From Paraburkholderia phenazinium (GTDB lineage Bacteria > Pseudomonadota > Gammaproteobacteria > Burkholderiales > Burkholderiaceae): DNA of 64,000 nucleotides. Positions within the stretch are counted from its first letter, which is position 1. Each line of letters begins with the position of its first letter. The position numbers and the translations under genes were made by a program. This document shows positions 54,186 to 63,402 of this stretch, piece by piece. The notes under the pieces are model-generated. The model did no database searches, was not told the origin of the DNA, and saw only the letters and a program-made list of their open reading frames with translations. The DNA lies in assembly GCF_900141745.1 (NCBI RefSeq), contig NZ_FSRM01000002.1, positions 124,001-188,000 of the forward strand, given 5' to 3'.

Positions 54186-55592
54186 TCACACCCTCGCAGA
54201 CTGCCGCGTCACACCACCAGTCGCCACTTCCACGCCGCCTGCGCCATACATCTCCGTATCCGGGGAAATCTCTTCGAGCGTCTGCTGGCTGGTCTCGATG
54301 CGCAACGCGAGAATCGCCACGCTCATCAGCAACAACACACCGCCGACCATGGCAAGCACACCCGTCACGCCGAAATGGGTGTATAGCAGCAGCGCGACAT
54401 AAGGCGTCGTCATCGAAGCCGCCCGCCCGCAGGTCCCGGCGATGCCAGTACCACGCAAGCGATGCGCCGTCGGAAACAACTCCGGGATATACCCGAACAG
54501 CCCCAGCGTGCAGACCGTATAAATCGCGGTGACGAGCGCGAACCCGACGAGTGAGATCGCCGCAGGCGCACGCATCTGCACATAGATCAGGGCCAGCACG
54601 ATCGTCACGATGGAAAACAGCACGAGGCCGTTACGTCGTCCCATACGGTCGGTCACAAAGTAGCCGACCACGGCGCCAAACGGCGCGCCGAACGACATCA
54701 GCAGCACAAAGCCGAGCGACTGTACGATCGTCAACCCTTCCTTGACGAAGAACGTCGGCAGCCAGGCCACGAAACCGTACAGCGACATATTGATAGCCAT
54801 ACAGGTGAGTGCGGCCACCAGCGTGCGGCCGATCATCCCGCGCGCAAACAGCGCAGACAGCGGCGCCGCAGGCACTTCGTGGCTCACCACGCGCGCCACC
54901 GGCGGCAGCTTGCCGACGCGTACCTCGACCTCTCGCTCGATCGCCGAGACCGTCGCTTCGGCTTCGTCGAGCCGACCCACCGTTTCGAGCCAACGCGGCG
55001 ACTCCGGCATCCGGTGGCGCAGGAACCAGACAACGAGCGCGCCGACGCCGGCAATCGCAAACATATAGCGCCAGCCCAGATGAGGAATCACCCAGTAGCC
55101 GACCGCCGTCGCGCCGAGCAATCCTGAGTTGATGATCAGCGCCAGCAGCGACGTCCAGCGCCCGCGCGTGGCCGGCGGGACGAATTCGCACAGCGTGCCG
55201 GCCGCTACCACCAGTTCCGCGCCGAGCCCGACACCCATCAGGAAGCGCAGCAGAATCAGCCAATAGATGTTCGGCGCGAAGCACGCTGCTAGCGACGCGA
55301 GACCGAAGATAGCCAGATTCGCCTGATACGAATAGCGTCGGCCGAAGCGGTCGCCGAGATAACCCGACAGACCCGCGCCGATCATCATGCCCATAAAGGT
55401 CGCGGAGATGAAGAACGAGCCGAGCCGCAAATCGGTGAAGCCCGTCTTGACCATCGCGGCGAGCGAGCCGTTGGCGAGATAGATGTCGAACGCGTCGAGA
55501 AACGCGCCCGCGCCGATCAGGCCGAGGATCTTCCAGTGAAAACGACTGATAGGCAGGCGGTCGAGCCGCGCGCCGGAATTAACGGTAGCCAA
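54186..55592 (-). CDS. MFS transporter, sugar-porter-like
   Basis: A 468-residue permease with about 12 helices. Loops GYLGDRFGRRYSYQANL (2-3) and VTDRMGRRNG (8-9), RHRMPESPRWLETVGR (end of N-half) and GYIPELFPTAHRLRGTGIAGTCGR (10-11) mark the sugar/metabolite MFS group. It lies 268 bp after the citramalyl-CoA-lyase-like gene in the same direction, so may be a transporter for itaconate or related acids in place of the TRAP system used by other bacteria; this is inference. Confidence 0.86.
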   Translation of the reverse strand: MATVNSGARLDRLPISRFHWKILGLIGAGAFLDAFDIYLANGSLAAMVKTGFTDLRLGSFFISATFMGMMIGAGLSGYLGDRFGRRYSYQANLAIFGLASLAACFAPNIYWLILLRFLMGVGLGAELVVAAGTLCEFVPPATRGRWTSLLALIINSGLLGATAVGYWVIPHLGWRYMFAIAGVGALVVWFLRHRMPESPRWLETVGRLDEAEATVSAIEREVEVRVGKLPPVARVVSHEVPAAPLSALFARGMIGRTLVAALTCMAINMSLYGFVAWLPTFFVKEGLTIVQSLGFVLLMSFGAPFGAVVGYFVTDRMGRRNGLVLFSIVTIVLALIYVQMRAPAAISLVGFALVTAIYTVCTLGLFGYIPELFPTAHRLRGTGIAGTCGRAASMTTPYVALLLYTHFGVTGVLAMVGGVLLLMSVAILALRIETSQQTLEEISPDTEMYGAGGVEVATGGVTRQSARV

Positions 55593-55860
55593 GCTTTGTC
55601 TCCTGTGTCGACCGGGGTTAGCGCTTTGACAGTGACTCCGGTCCCATGCTCTTGCGGCGGGGTCCGCACGCTCTACGAAGCTTGCGCGGCCGTCTTGGGT
55701 GGCATGACAGCTCTAATGCAAGCCCCTGGGTGTTACGGCTTCGATCAGCCTCTTCCAGAGCAGACTAAGATTGCAATAGCCGGCCCAAAGTGGGAATTCG
55801 CATTGTTGGAAGCCGGTATTTCGCTGAGGTTAATGAGGTGCAACAATCGGTGCTTTCGCC

Positions 55861-56667
55861 TCAACCCTGACCGAGAATCCGCCGCGCCTTCAGGATTACA
55901 GGCAGGTCGACCATCTTGCCGTCGACGGCCACCGCTGCCCCCTCGCTCGCCTCCACGGCCTGCAACACCCGCGTGGCCCACGCCTGATCTGCGTCGCTCC
56001 ACGCGTAAGCACGGTGCACCGCATCGATCTGCTTCGGATGGATGCACAGCTTGCCGCCAAAGCCAAAGCGGCGTCCACGCCGGGCATCGGCTTCGATGAC
56101 GGCAGCATCGTCGATTGTGGTCGATACGCCGTCTACCGGCGCGCCAATCCCCGCCAGCCGCGAGGCCAGCACGATCTGCGAGCGGAACAGATGCAATTCC
56201 TCCCCCTCGCCGTCGATACCCAGATCGATCTGGAAATCGAGCGTCCCGAACACGATGCGGCTCACGCGCGGCGCGGCGCACAAGACCGTCAGATTGGCAA
56301 AACCGCGGGCCGTTTCGACGATCGGCAGCACGCTCAGCGCCGCATGCGCATGAGCCAGTACCGCGCTCACCTGCTCCTGCGTCTCCGCCTTCGGCAACAC
56401 CACCCCGGCGATACCCGGATGCCCGGCGAGCGCAGCGACGTCGTCGGCGAACCAGCGCGTGTCGGAGCCGTTGATTCGCACCCATGCCGGCCGCGCGGCA
56501 TTTGCGGCCGCGAGAACGGCCGCGCGCGCGGCAGATTTCTCATCCGGCTGCACGGCATCTTCAAGGTCGAGGATCACGGCATCCGCGCCCGCCGCATGCG
56601 CCTTCTCAAACCGCTCGGGACGGTTGCCCGGTACGAACAGGTATGAACGCGGCAGCGCGGTGCTCAT
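55861..56667 (-). CDS. ccl: Citramalyl-CoA lyase-like protein (HpcH/HpaI, CitE family)
   Basis: A 268-residue CitE/HpcH-HpaI fold lyase. It has SYLFVPGNRPERFEKA (opening), AVILDLEDAVQPDEK with acidic metal ligands, the GAPVDGVST loop and KLCIHPKQI, all standard for the CitE-like family. In the itaconate route (S)-citramalyl-CoA lyase splits its substrate to acetyl-CoA and pyruvate. Its start overlaps the upstream PrpD gene stop by four bases, so the two are translationally coupled. Substrate inferred from neighbours. Confidence 0.83.
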   Translation of the reverse strand: MSTALPRSYLFVPGNRPERFEKAHAAGADAVILDLEDAVQPDEKSAARAAVLAAANAARPAWVRINGSDTRWFADDVAALAGHPGIAGVVLPKAETQEQVSAVLAHAHAALSVLPIVETARGFANLTVLCAAPRVSRIVFGTLDFQIDLGIDGEGEELHLFRSQIVLASRLAGIGAPVDGVSTTIDDAAVIEADARRGRRFGFGGKLCIHPKQIDAVHRAYAWSDADQAWATRVLQAVEASEGAAVAVDGKMVDLPVILKARRILGQG

Positions 56668-58040
56668 GCAGGCACCTCTTCCGCAAACACCGCTCCTACG
56701 CGGGCCTGCGATGCAATTTGCCAGGCGTGCTCGAGCAACTGCGACGCCTCTTCCTCCGAGGCTGCGCCGGAAAACGCCGCCAGCCGCTGCAGCTTGGTCG
56801 CCAGCTCGGAACGCGTCAGCGTATTACCAGGGTCGCCCTTGGGCTCGTCCACACGACCGTGCAGCGTGCGGCCGTCACGCGTCTCGACGGTGACCTTGCC
56901 GATCCAGCGCGCTGGATAAGCAGCGTCTACTTCAGCGTCGAAGGCCATCTCGACCTTGTCGCGGAAGGCGGCGATCGCGTCGTCGTCGAAGCCCTGTTCG
57001 AACTCGGTCACGCCCGCATAACCGTGATAAGCGACGAGGCCCAGCACCGTTCCCATGTTGAACTTCGCCTGGTGTACGGTACGCGGATTGACGACGGGGC
57101 CCAGCACATCAATTGCGCCTTGATGCACGTGAGCGGTGACCTTCGCGATCTCCTGCGGTGCCAAGGCGTGTTGCTGAACCACCGAAAGCAGTGCGTCCGC
57201 CGCAGGATGCGTGTGCCTGCAAGCGGCGTGATACTTGAACGATGTTTCGGCGGTGGCCCAGCGGCTGCCTAGTCGGTCGACCAGACGCGCGGGATCCGCG
57301 TCGCTCGACATACCCGCTGCCATCCCTTGCGCGCCTTCGAGAATGTGCGTCGCGCCCTTGAAGCCGTCGGCGGCGAGTTGGGCGGCCATCAGGCCGTTGG
57401 CCGCAGCCATCGCGGTATGCAGTTGTTTCGAATCCGCCGCGTCGCGCAGGAATTCCCACAGGCCGCTCGCCTGGGTGCCTGCCGAGCCGAAAGCGTCCAG
57501 CATTTGCGCGGGCGTAAGACCGAGCAGCCGGCCCGCGGTGGCGGCGGCTGCGACCGTTCCAGCCGTGCCGGTAGTATGAAAAACCTTGTAGTGCGAGCGG
57601 CCGAGAAACTCGCCTATACGAATTCCAACCTCATAACCCACCACCGCTGCCGCGATGAATTCGCGCCCCGATGCGTGGTTCGCTTGCGCCAGCGCGAGCG
57701 CCACCGGGAACACGACGGTGGCCGGATGAAAAACCGAACCGTTGTGCACATCGTCCTGCTCGGCGAAATGCGAGGCTGCACCGTTCACCATTGCCGCGAA
57801 ATACGGTGTCGCGCGACTGCGATCGATCAAGACTTCACACGGCCCCTCTGCAAGACCGCCGCCCGCCTGGCGGGCAAAACGTGCGATGGTCTCGACCGGC
57901 CGCGCGCCTTTACCGGCAAGCGCCGAGCCTAACCAGTCCACGTACAGATTGACGGTGCGTTCGACCACTGCGTGGGGAATGGAATCGAAGTCCAGTTGTG
58001 CGGCAAATATCGCCAGCGTACGGCTCGGGTGATCGGTCAT
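56664..58040 (-). CDS. MmgE/PrpD family protein
   Basis: A 458-residue protein of the MmgE/PrpD fold (methylcitrate dehydratase, cis-aconitate decarboxylase and relatives). Segments such as DWLGSALAG, ASHFAEQDDVHNGSVFHPATVVFP and RWATAETSFKYHAACRHTHPAADALL are standard. It has been seen inside itaconate operons of Pseudomonas without a settled role. ATG 58040 follows a GAGG site; a longer frame is not supported. Its 10-bp gap to the CoA-transferase gene places it in the operon. Confidence 0.88.
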   Translation of the reverse strand: MTDHPSRTLAIFAAQLDFDSIPHAVVERTVNLYVDWLGSALAGKGARPVETIARFARQAGGGLAEGPCEVLIDRSRATPYFAAMVNGAASHFAEQDDVHNGSVFHPATVVFPVALALAQANHASGREFIAAAVVGYEVGIRIGEFLGRSHYKVFHTTGTAGTVAAAATAGRLLGLTPAQMLDAFGSAGTQASGLWEFLRDAADSKQLHTAMAAANGLMAAQLAADGFKGATHILEGAQGMAAGMSSDADPARLVDRLGSRWATAETSFKYHAACRHTHPAADALLSVVQQHALAPQEIAKVTAHVHQGAIDVLGPVVNPRTVHQAKFNMGTVLGLVAYHGYAGVTEFEQGFDDDAIAAFRDKVEMAFDAEVDAAYPARWIGKVTVETRDGRTLHGRVDEPKGDPGNTLTRSELATKLQRLAAFSGAASEEEASQLLEHAWQIASQARVGAVFAEEVPA

Positions 58041-58050
58041 GATGGAAGCC

Positions 58051-59229
58051 TCAAATGGTGCCGGCCACGCGCAGCGCATCGATCTGCGCGCTGTCGTAAC
58101 CGAGTTCGCGCAAGATCGCGTCGGTGTGTTCGCCTAATGCCGGGACGGGGTCCATGCGCGGGTCAAAGCTGGTGGGCAAGCCAGGCGGCAACAAGGCTGG
58201 AATCATGCCGGCCGGCGTGCCGACCTCTTGCCAACGCTCGCGCGCAGCCAATTGCGGATGCACCCATACGTCGTTGAGCGTATTCATCTGCGCGTTGGCA
58301 ATGCCGGCCGCTTCCAGGCGCTCGATCACTTGTGCCGCCGTCAACGGCGCAAATGCCTCCACGATCACCGAGCGCAGTGCCTCACGTGCAGACGTGCGTT
58401 TCGAATTCGATGCAAAGCGCGGATCGGTGGCAAGCTCGGGTTGCATAAGCACCTGCTCGCAAAACAGCTTCCATTCGCGCTCGTTCTGCAGGCCAAGCAT
58501 CACAATCTTGCCGTCGCCCGCGGGGAACGGTCCATAGGGATAGATGGTCGCGTGCGCAGCGCCAGACAGCGGCGGGGGTGTTTGACCATCAATAGCGTAG
58601 TAGAGCGGATAACCCATCCACTCGACCATGCTCTCCAGCATCGACACATCGATGCGGCAACCGCGCCCCGTGCGTGCGCGCAGCAACAACGCGCTGAGGA
58701 TGTTCGAATACGCATACATGCCTGCAGCGATATCGGCGATCGAGCAACCGGCCTTGGCGGGCTCACCGGGTGAACCTGTAATGGACAGGAAGCCCGATTC
58801 GCTCTGGATCAGCAGGTCATAGGCCTTCTTGTCGCGATACGGACCGTCCGAACCGTAGCCGGAAATATCGCACACGATCAGCTTCGGATATTTCCCGCTC
58901 AAGGTCTCGTAGCCGAGCCCAAGCCGGTCCGCTGCGCCCGGAGCGAGATTTTGCACGAGCACATCCGCATCGGCGACCAGTGCGTCGAGAATCTTCGCGG
59001 CTTCCGGTTGCTTAAGGTCGAGTGCGAGGCTCTCCTTCGACCGGTTGGTCCAGACGAAGTGCGAAGACAGACCGTGCACCCGTTCATCGTAGCCGCGCGC
59101 GAAATCGCCTACGCGCGGCCGCTCCACCTTGATCACGCGCGCGCCGAGATCGGCAAGCTGGCGTGTGCAAAACGGCGCCGCGATGGCGTGCTCGAGTGTG
59201 ACGACCTTGATACCGTCGAGGGGTCTCAT
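58051..59229 (-). CDS. ict: Family III CoA-transferase (CaiB/BaiF), itaconate CoA-transferase-like
   Basis: A 392-residue CaiB/BaiF CoA-transferase. The opening IKVVTLEHAIAAPFCTRQLADLGARVIKVE, the catalytic Asp in AYDLLIQSESGFLSITGSP and the WRDEV-type C-terminal NTLNDVWVHPQL region are standard. Such enzymes move CoA from succinyl-CoA to an acid; with a hydratase and a citramalyl-CoA lyase nearby, itaconate or mesaconate is the likely acceptor. It ends 10 bp before the PrpD gene. Confidence 0.85.
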   Translation of the reverse strand: MRPLDGIKVVTLEHAIAAPFCTRQLADLGARVIKVERPRVGDFARGYDERVHGLSSHFVWTNRSKESLALDLKQPEAAKILDALVADADVLVQNLAPGAADRLGLGYETLSGKYPKLIVCDISGYGSDGPYRDKKAYDLLIQSESGFLSITGSPGEPAKAGCSIADIAAGMYAYSNILSALLLRARTGRGCRIDVSMLESMVEWMGYPLYYAIDGQTPPPLSGAAHATIYPYGPFPAGDGKIVMLGLQNEREWKLFCEQVLMQPELATDPRFASNSKRTSAREALRSVIVEAFAPLTAAQVIERLEAAGIANAQMNTLNDVWVHPQLAARERWQEVGTPAGMIPALLPPGLPTSFDPRMDPVPALGEHTDAILRELGYDSAQIDALRVAGTI

Positions 59230-59260
59230 CTACACCTCACCTTCACAATCAGACAGAACA

Positions 59261-60424
59261 TCAGAACGAACGCGGCAAGCCGAGAATATGCTCGGCCACG
59301 TACGAGAGAATCAGGTTCGTCGAGATCGGCGCAACCTGATACAGGCGCGTTTCGCGAAACTTGCGCTCTACGTCGTATTCGCATGCAAAACCAAAACCGC
59401 CGTGAAATTGCAGACACGCGTTCGCTGCTTCCCACGAGGCGTCCGCCGCCAGCAGTTTGGCCATGTTCGCCTGGGCACCGCACGGTTCATGCGCATCGAA
59501 GCGGCGTGCGGCTTCGAAACGCATCAGGCTCGCAGCCTCGACATTGACGTACGAGCGCGCGATAGGAAACTGCACCCCCTGGTTCTGCCCAATCGGGCGA
59601 CCGAAGACGACGCGCTCTTTCACATAAGCCGAAACCTTGTCGACGAACCAATAACCGTCGCCGATACACTCCGCTGCGATCAGCGTGCGTTCCGCATTCA
59701 GCCCATCGAGAATGTATTTAAAGCCCTGACCTTCTTCGCCGATCAGGTTTTCCGCGGGAATTTCGAGGTTGTCGAAGAACAGTTCGTTGGTCTCGTGATT
59801 GACCATGTTCAGGATCGGCTGCACGGTCAAACCGTGGCCGATCGCCTCGCGCAGATCGACGATAAAGATCGACATGCCCTCGGATTTCTTCTTTACGTCA
59901 GCAAGCGGCGTGGTGCGGGCAAGCAGGATCATGAGATCCGAATGCTGCACACGCGAAATCCATACCTTCTGTCCGTTGATCACGTAGCGGTCGCCGCGAC
60001 GCTCGGCGGTGGTCTTGATCCTGGTGGTGTCCGTGCCGGTGGTGGGTTCGGTCACCCCCATCGATTGCAGACGCAAATCTCCGCTGGCGATCTTCGGCAG
60101 ATACCTGAGTTTCTGCTCCGCCGAGCCGTGCCGCAGCAGCGTGCCCATGTTGTACATCTGCCCGTGACACGCGCCCGAGTTGCCGCCGGCCCGGTTGATT
60201 TCCTCCATGATGACCGACGCTTCGGTCAGACCGAGTCCCGAGCCGCCGTACTCCTGCGGAATCAGCGCGGCGAGCCAGCCCGCTTTGGTCAGAGCATCGA
60301 CGAAGGCTTCGGGATAGCCGCGCGCCTCGTCGATCTTGCGAAAGTATTCGCCGGAAAACTGCTGGCACAGATCGCGCACAGCTTCGCGAATGTCCTGGAA
60401 AGAATCGGATTGCGTCGTTTGCAT
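59261..60424 (-). CDS. Acyl-CoA dehydrogenase
   Basis: A 387-residue FAD-dependent acyl-CoA dehydrogenase with the ACAD signature GVTEPTTGTDTTRIKTTA (about 120-137) and the WISRVQHSDLMILLAR FAD segment. The usual C-terminal catalytic Glu position (YEGT) reads VAPIS, while a Glu is present in GLNAERTLIA, where isovaleryl-CoA dehydrogenase carries its base. It lies 31 bp upstream of the CoA-transferase gene. A methylsuccinyl-CoA-type substrate would link it to the itaconate/mesaconate pathway, but this is inference. Confidence 0.86.
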   Translation of the reverse strand: MQTTQSDSFQDIREAVRDLCQQFSGEYFRKIDEARGYPEAFVDALTKAGWLAALIPQEYGGSGLGLTEASVIMEEINRAGGNSGACHGQMYNMGTLLRHGSAEQKLRYLPKIASGDLRLQSMGVTEPTTGTDTTRIKTTAERRGDRYVINGQKVWISRVQHSDLMILLARTTPLADVKKKSEGMSIFIVDLREAIGHGLTVQPILNMVNHETNELFFDNLEIPAENLIGEEGQGFKYILDGLNAERTLIAAECIGDGYWFVDKVSAYVKERVVFGRPIGQNQGVQFPIARSYVNVEAASLMRFEAARRFDAHEPCGAQANMAKLLAADASWEAANACLQFHGGFGFACEYDVERKFRETRLYQVAPISTNLILSYVAEHILGLPRSF

Positions 60425-60491
60425 GGAAATGGCAGTTGGTGTTCGAGGGCAAGCGTTGAAGTTCGGCGGTGCGGCACAGCGGCGGCCCGAG

Positions 60492-61334
60492 TCAGGCTAT
60501 TGCCGCCGTGGCGCGCATCGTCAGATAACCCTCGTGATCTTTGGCCCACAGATCGATGGTCTTGCCGTCGTCACAGGGTTTGCCGCAAACAGTGAACGGG
60601 TGGTTCGCGAAGGTCGGACGTAGCGCCTTGAAAGCAAAACTTTGCAGCGTGGCGTCGGGTAACTCGCGGCGCACGAGGTCAACTAGCAGCGTCGCAATCA
60701 ACGGGCCGTGCACGACCAGGTCCGGATAACCCTCAACCCCGGTCACGTAGGGATAGTCGTAGTGAATGCGGTGGCTGTTGAAGGTCAGTGCCGAATAGCG
60801 GAACAGCAATACCGGGGCAGTTTGAATCGTGCGCCGCCACGTTTCGCCCTCCGGCGCAGGCGCCGCTTTTGGTGGAGGCGCATCGGGATGCGGCGCGTCG
60901 CGATAGACAATGTCGTGCTCTTCTTCGATCTTCAGCTCGCCGCCAACCTCAACCGTATGCTGCACCGTGACGAACACGAGACGGCCCGAGCGCCCCGTCT
61001 TGTCCTCGATGTTGGCGATGGTCGAGGTGCGCACGGCACGCTCGCCCACTTTCAGCGGCTCGTGGAACGTGAGACGCCCGCCGGCCCACATCCGCCGCGG
61101 CAACGGCACGGGCGGGAGAAAACCGCCGCGCTTCGGATGACCGTCCGGCCCCTTCTCTGCCAGCGGCGATACCGGCAAGAAATACAGCCAGTGCCACATT
61201 GGCGGGACCACATCGCCCGCTTCGGTCCGGTCCAGCGTTGCCGCCAACGCCGCCAGGGGAAAGGCGGTGATGGTGTCCTTGACGACCTCCTGCTTTTCGA
61301 GCCAGGCGTCGAGACTCTGGGGAGAAGCGGACAT
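60492..61334 (-). CDS. ich: MaoC-like hydratase, itaconyl/mesaconyl-CoA hydratase-like
   Basis: A 280-residue hot-dog-fold hydratase/dehydratase of the HTD2/FAS1-like class. Segments RRMWAGGRLTFHEPLKVGERA (N-terminal half) and RYSALTFNSHRIHYDYPYVTGVEGYPDLVVHGPL (C-terminal hydratase 2 signature with catalytic Asp/His near 212) are typical of itaconyl-CoA and mesaconyl-C4-CoA hydratases. ATG 61334 follows a GGAG site; a longer in-frame reading is rejected. It is the first gene of the minus-strand operon and faces an oxygenase gene on the other strand. Confidence 0.84.
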   Translation of the reverse strand: MSASPQSLDAWLEKQEVVKDTITAFPLAALAATLDRTEAGDVVPPMWHWLYFLPVSPLAEKGPDGHPKRGGFLPPVPLPRRMWAGGRLTFHEPLKVGERAVRTSTIANIEDKTGRSGRLVFVTVQHTVEVGGELKIEEEHDIVYRDAPHPDAPPPKAAPAPEGETWRRTIQTAPVLLFRYSALTFNSHRIHYDYPYVTGVEGYPDLVVHGPLIATLLVDLVRRELPDATLQSFAFKALRPTFANHPFTVCGKPCDDGKTIDLWAKDHEGYLTMRATAAIA

Positions 61335-61564
61335 GGGCGGCACTCCGGATAAGCTAAACAGACTATTACTATGAACCTTATGGCACGTTTCGCGAAGTTC
61401 GCATTTCTGAAGCGAGTCTTTGGATTTGGTTAAGACCTGGCCTTTCAAATCCATGACTGCTGCCCGCCAGAGGAGTTCCGCCGAATTGGAGAGCAAGACC
61501 CGGGGTGTCCCGCGACGCGCATTTTCATACACTGGGTCTATTGAAGCAGAATCTGGAGCCTCGC

Positions 61565-62350
61565 ATGAACACCGTTCTGAAGCACGTTCCCCAAAACGCG
61601 AACGTCACCGATACGACCATTGCTTCACTTGATGCATCGGACGCAGAGACGGCGCGCCGCATCGAGGCAGTTGACTGGTGGAACGTCGAGCAGAGTCTCG
61701 ACCAGCAAGGCAGCGCGATGATTCAAGGCCTCCTGTCGCCGCAGGCATGCGATGCGCTAAGCGCGCTGTATTCACGCGATGCGCTATATCGCAGCCGGGT
61801 TGTGATGGAGCGCCACGGTTTCGGTCGCGGCGAATACAAGTACTATGGCTATCCACTGCCCGATCTGATTGCTACGCTGCGCCGCTCGGTATATCCGCAT
61901 CTGGTGCCGGTAGCGAACCGATGGAACACGCTCATGCATATCGACGCATGCTACCCCGCGCAGCACGCCGAATTCATCCGCCGTTGCCACGATGCCGGTC
62001 AGACACGGCCGACGCCGCTGATCCTTCAGTACGCGAAGGACGACTACAACTGCCTGCATCAGGATCTGTACGGCGAGCATGTGTTTCCGCTGCAGTTGGC
62101 TATCCTGCTCTCCGAGCCGGGAGAAGATTTCACCGGCGGCGAGTTTGTGCTGACCGAGCAGCGGCCGCGTATGCAGTCACGTGTTGCAGTGATGCCGTTA
62201 CGTAAAGGCGATGCTGTTGTGTTCGCCGTGCATCATCGCCCCGTGCAGGGCACACGCGGCAGTTATCGGGTCAACATGCGGCACGGCGTGAGCCGGCTGC
62301 TTTCAGGGCATCGCCACACGCTCGGAGTGATTTTTCATGACGCACTGTGA
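61565..62350 (+). CDS. Fe(II)/2-oxoglutarate oxygenase, prolyl-hydroxylase-like
   Basis: A 261-residue soluble oxygenase with HxD in NCLHQDLYGEHVFPLQLAILLS (about 160-162) and a distal His plus Arg in HRPVQGTRGSYRVNMRHG. It is distinct in sequence from the 2OG oxygenase at 41722-42543. ATG 61565 begins the domain; an upstream in-frame start at 61505 is not supported. Substrate unknown; location opposite the itaconate-like operon does not by itself link them. Its end overlaps the LysR gene end by 16 bp. Confidence 0.82.
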   Translation: MNTVLKHVPQNANVTDTTIASLDASDAETARRIEAVDWWNVEQSLDQQGSAMIQGLLSPQACDALSALYSRDALYRSRVVMERHGFGRGEYKYYGYPLPDLIATLRRSVYPHLVPVANRWNTLMHIDACYPAQHAEFIRRCHDAGQTRPTPLILQYAKDDYNCLHQDLYGEHVFPLQLAILLSEPGEDFTGGEFVLTEQRPRMQSRVAVMPLRKGDAVVFAVHHRPVQGTRGSYRVNMRHGVSRLLSGHRHTLGVIFHDAL

Positions 62351-63261
62351 AGCGCCGCGCCGCCCTTCCACCCCTTGAACTCTTTCACCAGAAAGTCCAC
62401 GCACGCCCGCACTTTTGCCGAACTCGCACGGCGTTCGGGATACACCGCCCATACGTTCGCGGCCTGGTAAACCTGAGGCAACACCTGCACAAGCGTACCG
62501 TTCTCCAGCAACGGCGCGACGTCCCAGATCGAACGCAGTACGATGCCGTACCCGGCCACGGCCCATTGCACCGCGATCTCTCCGTGATTTGTCGAGAGCG
62601 GCCCAGTCACCTTCAACTGCGTCTCCTTGCCCTTGACGCTGAGCCGCCACACGCCGAACGGGTGATCGCGCTCCTTGATGACCAGACAGCGGTGCGCAAC
62701 GAGGTCGGCCAGTTCGCGCGGCTTGCCATGACGTTCCAGATACTCCGGCGACGCACACAACACCCGATGATTCGCCGCCAGCTTGCGCGCAATCAGATGC
62801 GGCGCGATCTCGTCGCCGATGCGCACGTCGAGATCGAAACCCTCCGCAGCAACATCGACGATCCGGTCGAGCAGGTCAAGCCGCACATTCAGTTGCGGAT
62901 ATGCCGCCGACAAGCGCGCCACCGCGGGCGCAACCACATGCCGGCCAAAGCCGAAGCTGCTGGAAATGCGCAACGTGCCGCTCGGGATGCGCTGAGTCGT
63001 GGAGACATCTTCGACCAGGTGCTCCACGTCATCGAGAATTTTCTCGGCCCAGGCGAAGACCTGCGCGCCCGCCTCGGTGATCGTCACGCGCCGCGTGGAG
63101 CGGTGTAGCAAGCGCGTGCCGAGATCGGCTTCGAGCATGGCGACACGCTTGCTGACGAACGCGGGCGACACGCCCAGCAATTCCGCGGTGGCGCTGAAAC
63201 TGGCATGCCGCGCAACAGCACAGAACACGCGAAGGTCGGCGAGATTGGGCGTTTTATTCAC
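62335..63261 (-). CDS. dmlR: LysR-family regulator, DmlR-like
   Basis: A 308-residue LysR regulator: HTH in SFSATAELLGVSPAFVSKRVAMLEADLG (about 21-48), then an effector domain with SSSFGFGRHVVAPAVARL and LDVRIGDEIAPHLIARKLA, characteristic of the DmlR/TtdR subgroup. It is divergent to a tartrate/malate dehydrogenase gene, the same arrangement as dmlR-dmlA of E. coli, and should activate it in the presence of D-malate or tartrate. Confidence 0.88.
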   Translation of the reverse strand: MNKTPNLADLRVFCAVARHASFSATAELLGVSPAFVSKRVAMLEADLGTRLLHRSTRRVTITEAGAQVFAWAEKILDDVEHLVEDVSTTQRIPSGTLRISSSFGFGRHVVAPAVARLSAAYPQLNVRLDLLDRIVDVAAEGFDLDVRIGDEIAPHLIARKLAANHRVLCASPEYLERHGKPRELADLVAHRCLVIKERDHPFGVWRLSVKGKETQLKVTGPLSTNHGEIAVQWAVAGYGIVLRSIWDVAPLLENGTLVQVLPQVYQAANVWAVYPERRASSAKVRACVDFLVKEFKGWKGGAALHSAS

Positions 63262-63402
63262 GATTCGTGGAAAGTGGATTAACCTGCAAAGGGCTGTTTC
63301 GCCTCGTCCGGATCAATAGAATGGATTCACTCGCGTGGCCTGCCGTCGCGCCGCGCATTGTCCTCCATCTACGGCCCCACGCCATTCATCCGGACGTTCG
63401 AC

